Assembly (NCBI RefSeq): GCF_001999305.1
Contig: NZ_MLHQ01000014.1
Span: 1 to 64,000 of the forward strand
Origin: Rodentibacter myodis
GTDB lineage: Bacteria; Pseudomonadota; Gammaproteobacteria; Enterobacterales; Pasteurellaceae
DNA length: 64,000 nucleotides
Reading direction: 5' to 3'
Part shown: in pieces, positions 58,320 through 64,000 of the stretch
Numbering within the stretch: the stretch's first letter is position 1
Layout: every line of letters begins with the position of its first letter
Notes under the pieces: model-generated
What the model was told of the DNA's origin: nothing
The model's input: only the letters and a program-made list of their open reading frames with translations
Databases searched by the model: none
Program-made: the position numbers and the translations under genes

Positions 58320-59675
58320 ATGAAAACAGCCGAAAATCAGACCGCACTTTTGAAAGCCCAAGAACAGGAATTACGCCAAGCGGTCAGTTTTGCCATTGAT
58401 ACGGCGAAAAAAGCAGGTGCAATGGCAGAAGTGGGCGTGACGAAAGTGAGTGGATTATCTGTTTCAACACGTTTGCAGGAAATTGAAAATGTCGAATTTA
58501 CCAATGATGGGGCATTAGGGATTTCTGTTTATTTAGGTCAGCAAAAGGGCAATGCGTCCACTTCGGATTTAAGTGAAGAGGCAATTAAAAATGCGGTGGA
58601 GGCAGCGTTGGCGATTGCTAAATATACCTCACCGGATGATTGCGCAGGCTTAGCTGAAAAAGAATTGATGGCATTTGATGCGCCGGATCTTGAGCTTTAT
58701 CACGAGGCAGAAATTGATGTTGAAAAGGCGACCGAGTTTGCCTTAGAAGCAGAAAAAGCGGCGTTAGATTTTGATCATCGGATTGTGAACAGCAATGGTG
58801 CAGGTTTTAATTCTCATACCGGTGTGCGGGTATATGGCAATAGCCACGGAATGTTACAAAGCTATTTATCAAGCCGTTATTCCTTGTCTTGTTCCGTCAT
58901 TGGCGGGGTAGAGAATGCTTTGGAAAATGACTATGAATACACGGTTTCACGTGAGTTTGATAAATTATCATCGGCAAAATGGGTGGGAGAGCATTGCGCA
59001 GAGAAAGTGGTCGCACGATTGAATCCCCAAAAATTGACAACCCGAGAAGTGCCGGTGATTTTCTTAAACGATGTGGCAACGGGCATTATTTCCCATTTTG
59101 CGGCGGCAATTAGCGGGGGGAGTTTATACCGTAAATCAAGTTTCTTGCTCGATCATTTAGGCAAACAGGTTTTACCGGAATGGTTCAATATTAGCGAACG
59201 TCCCCATTTATTACGCCGTTTGGCTTCAACCCCTTTCGATAGCGAAGGCGTGCGTACAAAAAATTTAGAAATTGTACAAAATGGTGTATTGCAAACTTAT
59301 TTATTCACCCATTACAGCGGCAAAAAAATGGGAATGCAAAGTACCGGTCACGCCGGCGGAATTCATAACTGGTTGGTGCAGCCAAATTTAAGCGGCGGAT
59401 TGACCGCACTTTTGCGTGAAATGGGAACCGGATTGTTGGTTACCGAGGTGATGGGGCAAGGTGTGAATATTGTGACCGGTGATTATTCACGTGGCGCATC
59501 GGGATTTTGGGTTGAAAATGGTGAAATTCAGTATCCGGTGGCGGAAATTACCATTGCAGGACAACTTCCAACGATGTTGAAAAATATGGTTGCGGTTGCC
59601 GATGATGTGGAACATCGTTCCAACATTCAAACCGGCTCGATTTTGTTGGATAAAATGAAAATTTCAGGGAATTAG
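58320..59675 (+). CDS. pmbA: Metalloprotease PmbA (TldE)
   Basis: 451 residues, TldD/TldE family. Forms a heterodimer with TldD that degrades unfolded peptides and processes microcin-type precursors. As expected for TldE the zinc HExxxH motif is absent; the C-terminal barrel GHAGGIHNWLVQPNLSGG and VMGQGVNIVTGDYSRGASG is conserved. TldD is not in the window. GAGGAAAAGAA precedes the ATG. Confidence 0.95.
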   Translation: MKTAENQTALLKAQEQELRQAVSFAIDTAKKAGAMAEVGVTKVSGLSVSTRLQEIENVEFTNDGALGISVYLGQQKGNASTSDLSEEAIKNAVEAALAIAKYTSPDDCAGLAEKELMAFDAPDLELYHEAEIDVEKATEFALEAEKAALDFDHRIVNSNGAGFNSHTGVRVYGNSHGMLQSYLSSRYSLSCSVIGGVENALENDYEYTVSREFDKLSSAKWVGEHCAEKVVARLNPQKLTTREVPVIFLNDVATGIISHFAAAISGGSLYRKSSFLLDHLGKQVLPEWFNISERPHLLRRLASTPFDSEGVRTKNLEIVQNGVLQTYLFTHYSGKKMGMQSTGHAGGIHNWLVQPNLSGGLTALLREMGTGLLVTEVMGQGVNIVTGDYSRGASGFWVENGEIQYPVAEITIAGQLPTMLKNMVAVADDVEHRSNIQTGSILLDKMKISGN

Positions 59676-59681
59676 TCTAAT

Positions 59682-59696
59682 TGAGAATAATTCTTA
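59682..59696 (+). promoter_or_regulatory. Fur box overlapping the sRNA promoter
   Basis: TGAGAATAATTCTTA: two 7-mers around a central A with six of seven positions symmetrical, close to the 7-1-7 Fur consensus. It abuts the -35 TTGACA, so bound Fur would block RNA polymerase. Confidence 0.75.
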
Positions 59697-59724
59697 TTGA
59701 CAAGGCGTTGGATTCTGCTACTAT
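59697..59724 (+). promoter_or_regulatory. sRNA promoter
   Basis: -35 TTGACA (59697-59702), perfect; 16-base spacer; -10 TACTAT (59719-59724). Predicted start at A59731. Confidence 0.8.
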
Positions 59725-59730
59725 AGCCAC

Positions 59731-59831
59731 ATCTGTTCAGTAGCGATTGCAGGTTGCTCCAAACAGGTAGAGTAGAAAGTAAATTCGTTAGGGTTAAAAA
59801 GGCTGAAGGTTTAAACTTCAGCCTTTTTTTT
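59731..59831 (+). ncRNA. Probable Fur-repressed small RNA (RyhB/HrrF-like)
   Basis: About 100 nt between pmbA and hpt with all the parts of an iron-responsive sRNA: Fur box, strong sigma-70 promoter and a terminator. The terminator is stem AAAGGCTGAAG / CTTCAGCCTTT with loop GTTTAAA and eight T residues (59798-59831). The 5' part can pair CTGTT with AACAG around the segment GTAGCGATTGCAGGTTGCTCC minus its last base. No open frame with a ribosome site is inside. RyhB is the E. coli analogue, and H. influenzae has a Fur-regulated sRNA named HrrF; whether this is HrrF I cannot verify here. Confidence 0.78.
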
Positions 59832-59877
59832 GTAGAATGGCGCGGATGATTGTTCTCATAACCTAAAAGGAAACCAA

Positions 59878-60417
59878 ATGAAAAAACATCACGTTGATGT
59901 ACTTATTTCTGAAACAGAAGTGAAATCCCGCATTGTTGCATTAGGGAAGGAAATTACGGAATTTTACCAAACAAAACAAGTGGATAAACTCATCGTAGTA
60001 GGTTTATTGCGTGGATCGTTTATGTTTATGGCGGATTTAGTGCGTGAATTAAAACTTCCTGTAGAAATTGAATTTATGACAACCACCAGCTATGGCACGG
60101 GGATGACGACCAATCACGATGTGAAAATTACAAAAGATTTAGACGGTGATATTCGAGGCGAACACGTTCTTATCGTGGAAGATATTATTGATACCGGATA
60201 TACCTTAGAAAAAGTACGAGAAATTTTAAAATTGCGTGAGCCGGCAAGTTTGGCTATTTGTACCTTGCTTGATAAACCTTCCCGCCGCGAGGTAAGTGTA
60301 CCAGTGGAATGGGTTGGCTTTGAAATTCCGGATGAATTTGTAGTGGGCTATGGCATTGATTACGCCCAACGCCATCGTAACTTAGGCTATATCGGAAAAG
60401 TTGTTTTAGAAAAGTAA
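59878..60417 (+). CDS. hpt: Hypoxanthine phosphoribosyltransferase Hpt
   Basis: 179 residues, purine salvage. PRPP-binding motif [15 protein letters not shown] near residue 100; flexible loop in [25 protein letters not shown] precedes the ATG. An extended -10 TGTAGAAT (59831-59838) just after the sRNA terminator could be its promoter. A weak terminator follows. Confidence 0.95.
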   Translation: MKKHHVDVLISETEVKSRIVALGKEITEFYQTKQVDKLIVVGLLRGSFMFMADLVRELKLPVEIEFMTTTSYGTGMTTNHDVKITKDLDGDIRGEHVLIVEDIIDTGYTLEKVREILKLREPASLAICTLLDKPSRREVSVPVEWVGFEIPDEFVVGYGIDYAQRHRNLGYIGKVVLEK

Positions 60418-60437
60418 GTTTTAAACTGAAATAATGT

Positions 60438-60459
60438 GCACATAAGTGCCCTTTTTTTC
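60438..60459 (+). terminator. Weak hpt terminator
   Basis: GCAC ATAA GTGC followed by CCTTTTTTT. Short stem but a good T run. Confidence 0.5.
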
Positions 60460-60583
60460 TTTTCTATGTATTAAGAGACGATTAGCTTATGTGCTTAATC
60501 AGAAGATATATGTGAAAAGTCGACAGCTGCACAGTTATCTTACTGTTTAACAACAAGGAATGTATTGAGGGTAAAAGAATAAA

Positions 60584-61222
60584 ATGAATGTTGTTGTTAT
60601 CGCAGGAGGAAATCCTTCTCCATTTTGTACCGCACTTTCTGCTCAATTTGATTATTTTGTTGGGGTAGATAGGGGGGCGATGTTTTTATTACAACAGGAT
60701 TTACCACTCAATTTAGCTGTGGGGGATTTTGATTCTGTAAGTATGGTGGAATTTCAACAGGTTTTGCAACAAGCCGAAAAACTGATTCAAGCCCCTGCGG
60801 AAAAAAATGACACTGATTTAGAACTAGCAATCAAAGCGATTTTCCAACGTTTTCCCCAAGCTAAAGTACAAATTTTTGGCGCTTTAGGCGGGCGATTAGA
60901 TCATCAAATAAGTAATCTGTTTTTAGTTACCGATCCTGAAATTGCCCCTTTTATGTCGCAGATTGAACTCATTGATCCACAAAATCGCCTCTTTGTCCGT
61001 CCGCAAGGAAAGCATCTTCTTTCCCCTATTTCTACAATGAAATATATTGGTTTTGTTCCTATGCAAGGGGGAAATTTAACTATTCGCAATGCGAAATATC
61101 CGCTTAATTCCAGCAATTATTTCGTTAAATCTTGTTACGGCAGTAATGAATTTGTTAATGGAGAAATAGAGGTTGAACTAGATCTTGGTTATGTCTTAGT
61201 GATTTATAGTAAAGATCGTTAA
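60584..61222 (+). CDS. thiN: Thiamine diphosphokinase ThiN
   Basis: 212 residues. Converts thiamine to thiamine diphosphate. Family motifs: DRGAMFLL, AVGDFDSVS, EKNDTDLELAI and GALGGRLDHQISN. Enteric bacteria use ThiL for the monophosphate; ThiN/TPK allows use of imported thiamine directly. No TPP riboswitch is seen in the 166 bases upstream. Confidence 0.93.
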   Translation: MNVVVIAGGNPSPFCTALSAQFDYFVGVDRGAMFLLQQDLPLNLAVGDFDSVSMVEFQQVLQQAEKLIQAPAEKNDTDLELAIKAIFQRFPQAKVQIFGALGGRLDHQISNLFLVTDPEIAPFMSQIELIDPQNRLFVRPQGKHLLSPISTMKYIGFVPMQGGNLTIRNAKYPLNSSNYFVKSCYGSNEFVNGEIEVELDLGYVLVIYSKDR

Positions 61223-61283
61223 AAGTGCAGTTATTTTTCACGGCATTCTATATACCGTGATATTTTATATAAGAGGAAAATGA

Positions 61284-61363
61284 GCAAGAGACTCTCTGGC
61301 ATCTGAGATCCTTACATTAATATTATTGGAATTTCATATAGGACGCCCTTGTGGCGTCCTTAC
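61284..61363. repeat. MITE-like inverted-repeat element, copy 3 (degenerate)
   Basis: The right arm (61341-61363, ending GTGGCGTCCTTAC) is well kept, four changes from copy 1. The left arm is decayed, with only parts such as CTGGCATC alignable. The centre ATTGGAATTTC matches. Lies between the convergent genes thiN and yfeD. Confidence 0.6.
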
Positions 61364-61388
61364 ATTTGTCTTATACAATAACTTTATA

Positions 61389-62219
61389 TTATTTAGCTGT
61401 TTGTCTAAATTGTGTGTATATCAAGGCTAACATAAAAATACCTGCTTGTAATAAAATTATACAAGGACCCGTTGAGGCATCAATATGATAGCTAATAATT
61501 GTTCCTAGAATACTGGTAGTAACGGATACTGCTATTGCAATGAGTAGCATTTTATCAAAACGTTTACTTAGAATATAAGCTGTTATGCCTGGAGAGATCA
61601 ACATAGCAACAACCAAAATAACCCCAACAACCTGCATTGCACTAATGATCGTCATCGCTAGCAAAATCAATAATCCGTAATGTAGAATTTTTGGGGAAAG
61701 TCCGACAACACGGGTATGGCTTGGATCAAAGCAATAGAGTAAGAAGTCCCGTCTTTTTAATATCACAATCGCAAAGACAATCGTAGAAATGAATAAGGTT
61801 TGCATAACTTCGGCTAGGCTGACGCCAAGTAAATTACCAAATAGAATATGAGAAAGATGCTGATCAGTTTCAATCTTGGTAAACATTACAATACCCAGCG
61901 CAAACATTCCAGAGAAAACAATCCCCATCGCCGTATCTTCTTTGATTCGACTGTTTTCTTTTAAATAACCAACACTTAGCGAACAAATTAATCCTGCACC
62001 AAATGCGCCAATGGTTAAAGGAAGACCTAATAGGAAAGCAACAACGATACCAGGAAGAACAGCATGAGAAATCGCATCACCCATTAACGCCCAGCCTTTT
62101 AGCACGAGATAGCAAGATAAAATGGCACAGATAACTGCGACGATCAGTGCGGTGGCGAGTGCATTTTGCATAAATGGATATTGCAAAGGCTCAGCAAACC
62201 AATTCAGTAAATTATTCAT
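61389..62219 (-). CDS. yfeD: Metal ABC transporter permease (YfeD/SitD type)
   Basis: 276 residues, ABC-3 family with about eight helices; WALMGDAISHAVLPG is the family signature. Second permease of a manganese/iron importer. It overlaps the preceding gene by eight bases. Similar to the other permease (yfeC), pointing to an old duplication. Confidence 0.92.
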   Translation of the reverse strand: MNNLLNWFAEPLQYPFMQNALATALIVAVICAILSCYLVLKGWALMGDAISHAVLPGIVVAFLLGLPLTIGAFGAGLICSLSVGYLKENSRIKEDTAMGIVFSGMFALGIVMFTKIETDQHLSHILFGNLLGVSLAEVMQTLFISTIVFAIVILKRRDFLLYCFDPSHTRVVGLSPKILHYGLLILLAMTIISAMQVVGVILVVAMLISPGITAYILSKRFDKMLLIAIAVSVTTSILGTIISYHIDASTGPCIILLQAGIFMLALIYTQFRQTAK

Positions 62220-63069
62220 TCGTTTGCTCCTTTTTTCTGGATAATTTTTGCGTAATAACCCCGTATTTAGGTGAAAAGAAGAAAGCCATTAAGAAAAGTG
62301 TGGTCTGAAAACAGACGATTATTCCACCTGTTGCACCGTCTAGATAATAACTAAGATAAACACCTAATACACTGGTTGTGATGCCGAGCGAAACGGCAAT
62401 CAATGCTAAGATTTTAAAACGATCCGTTAATAAATAGGCGGTTGCTCCTGGCGTGATGACCATAGCAATAACCAAAATCGCACCAACGGTTTGTAATGCC
62501 GCAACCACGCAAGCACTCAATAATGTGAAAAATAGCACTTTATAGTAAACAGGTTGTAATCCTACAGAAACGGCGTGGGTTTCATCAAAAAAAACTAATA
62601 ATAGATCTTTCCAAAAAATCAGCATAAATAACAAACAAACGGTAATCACGATGCCCATTTGAATAATGTCTTCATCGGCGATACCCAAAATGTTACCTAA
62701 GATTATTTCTTGTACATTAATTGCTGTTGGATTTAGGGAAATAATCAGCAATCCGAGAGCAAAAAAAGTAGTAAAAATAAAGCCAATGATTGCATCTTCG
62801 CGTAATTTAGAAATGGATTTTATCCACAGTATAGAAAGTGCGGCTAAAATTCCAGAGAAAAATGCACCTAGCGCATAAGGCAAGGAAAACGAGTAAGCGA
62901 TAGCCACCCCAGGGACAACGGAATGCGACAGTGCATCGCCAATTAACGACCAGCCTTTTAGCATAAGGTAAGAAGATAGAAACGCACAAATTCCGCCGAC
63001 AGCAGCACTAAGTAATAATGCCTTCAGCATATAATCATAACTGAACGGTTCAAGTAATAATTCCATCAT
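62212..63069 (-). CDS. yfeC: Metal ABC transporter permease (YfeC/SitC type)
   Basis: 285 residues, ABC-3 family; signature [18 protein letters not shown]. The C-terminal tail is basic ([11 protein letters not shown]). The ATG at 63069 overlaps the yfeB stop (ATGA). Forms the channel with YfeD. Confidence 0.92.
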   Translation of the reverse strand: MMELLLEPFSYDYMLKALLLSAAVGGICAFLSSYLMLKGWSLIGDALSHSVVPGVAIAYSFSLPYALGAFFSGILAALSILWIKSISKLREDAIIGFIFTTFFALGLLIISLNPTAINVQEIILGNILGIADEDIIQMGIVITVCLLFMLIFWKDLLLVFFDETHAVSVGLQPVYYKVLFFTLLSACVVAALQTVGAILVIAMVITPGATAYLLTDRFKILALIAVSLGITTSVLGVYLSYYLDGATGGIIVCFQTTLFLMAFFFSPKYGVITQKLSRKKEQTNE

Positions 63070-63983
63070 AAACTTTTATCCTGTTGTTCAGTATTTTCAC
63101 TTTCATGACTACAAGGTTTAATCGTTGGCGCAGGCGGATCATTTTTAGTTTGGCCGTAGAATACCGCAGGTAATTCATCATCAGTGATAACAGTAACCGC
63201 ACGGGTATCTTCATCATTATGTAAATCACTACCTTGCAATTTGATATGGCGTAATACACCACCAAAAGCTAACTCTAAATTTTGTTGAGTAAAGGTGGTT
63301 TTTGTTTCACCTACAGCAAGAACGGTGCGATTAATCATCACAACTTGATCACAATAATCAGGAATAGAACCTAAATTATGGGTTGAAACCAAAATTAAAT
63401 GTCCTTCACTCCGCAATTCAGAGAGTAAATCCATAATCGCATTTTCAGTTTGAACATCTACGCCTGTAAAAGGCTCATCTAATAAAATGATTTTACTCTG
63501 TTGTGCTAATGCGCGTGCCAAAAAAACACGCTTTTTTTGACCACCTGATAGCTCGCCAATTTGTCGTTCAGCAAGATGTTCTATTGAAACTCGATGCATT
63601 GCTTGCTGAACTTGCCGTTTATCTTCCTCTTTTGGTCGCCTTAAAAAATTCATATAGCCATAACGCCCCATCATCACAACATCATAAACAGAGACAGGAA
63701 ATTGCCAATCAACTTCTTCGGTTTGTGGCACATAGGCAATTAAATTCTGCTTAAGTGCATTTTTAATTGGTTGTCCACAAAGTTGAATATGGCCTTGCTG
63801 GGGTTTAACTAACCCCATCAAACTTTTAAACAACGTAGATTTTCCACTACCATTTACGCCGACTAAAGCACAAGTCGTGCCGCCTTGTAAATGAAAAGAA
63901 ACATCATAAATTGCAGTATGTCCGTTGTTATAACGAACACTAATATTTTCAACCTGAATAGAAGTTTGAGGCGTTATGTTCAT
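63066..63983 (-). CDS. yfeB: Metal ABC transporter ATP-binding protein (YfeB/SitB type)
   Basis: 305 residues. Walker A GVNGSGKS (42-49), signature [15 protein letters not shown], Walker [13 protein letters not shown], switch His in LVSTHNLG. A tail of about 45 residues beyond the ABC domain contains Cys, His and Glu ([13 protein letters not shown]). The binding protein yfeA is expected just beyond base 64000 on this strand. Likely substrates are Mn2+ or Fe2+; no Fur box is in view. Confidence 0.93.
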   Translation of the reverse strand: MNITPQTSIQVENISVRYNNGHTAIYDVSFHLQGGTTCALVGVNGSGKSTLFKSLMGLVKPQQGHIQLCGQPIKNALKQNLIAYVPQTEEVDWQFPVSVYDVVMMGRYGYMNFLRRPKEEDKRQVQQAMHRVSIEHLAERQIGELSGGQKKRVFLARALAQQSKIILLDEPFTGVDVQTENAIMDLLSELRSEGHLILVSTHNLGSIPDYCDQVVMINRTVLAVGETKTTFTQQNLELAFGGVLRHIKLQGSDLHNDEDTRAVTVITDDELPAVFYGQTKNDPPAPTIKPCSHESENTEQQDKSL

Positions 63984-64000
63984 TATTTTTCAAATCCTTT

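Noticed and set aside
60418..60583. TPP riboswitch before thiN
   Set aside because: No CTGAGA-type THI box or matching helices are seen in the 166 bases.

Overview
The window is chromosomal DNA of a member of the Pasteurellaceae. The 9-bp DNA uptake signal AAGTGCGGT (or its complement) occurs dozens of times, often as an inverted pair that also serves as a terminator. Protein content and local gene order match Haemophilus/Aggregatibacter/Pasteurella-type genomes, and the DNA is AT-rich. The Hin-type uptake signal narrows this to the Haemophilus influenzae side of the family. The genus cannot be fixed from the sequence alone.

1-14 kb is conserved housekeeping DNA: yoaA-tsaB-slp-fadD-rnd on the plus strand, the acetate pathway pta/ackA on the minus strand, yfbV, a PurR-controlled cvpA-purF operon, and ilvE. 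14-25 kb holds the divergent gcvB sRNA/gcvA pair, rlmM, an initiator tRNA, mltA-tcdA, znuA, rlmL and metE.

25-37.6 kb is the accessory part. First comes a sulfatase locus: a Na+/solute symporter, a sulfatase with no signal peptide, a Crp/Fnr-type regulator and an anaerobic sulfatase-maturating radical SAM enzyme. A TauE/SafE anion permease is divergent from it. The shared promoter region carries three regularly placed TxTGA-N6-TCAxA palindromes. Next comes a two-partner secretion pair, tpsB-tpsA, with an FNR-type box before tpsB and a CRP-type site before tpsA.

37.7-42.3 kb is pabC/pabB/pabA, metK with a MetJ box, sprT and an Opa-like porin. 42.4-48.8 kb is a 2,3-diketo-L-gulonate catabolic cluster (yiaK, TRAP transporter yiaMNO, lyxK, repressor yiaJ). 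It lacks the sgbH/U/E genes that normally follow lyxK. 48.9-61.2 kb is again core: htpG, dapE, an M15 peptidase, an unrecognised exported protein, the rapZ-ptsN-lptBAC group, darP, pmbA, a probable Fur-repressed sRNA, hpt and thiN. The window ends inside a YfeBCD/SitBCD-type metal ABC transporter operon whose binding protein, if present, lies beyond base 64000.

Three copies of an 80-bp-class inverted-repeat element (MITE-like) lie at 19.85, 32.88 and 61.28 kb. No insertion sequence, prophage, CRISPR array or rRNA gene is seen. The strongest non-coding signals are GcvB and the Fur-box/sRNA between pmbA and hpt. The most interesting protein system is the sulfatase locus with its own regulator and operators.
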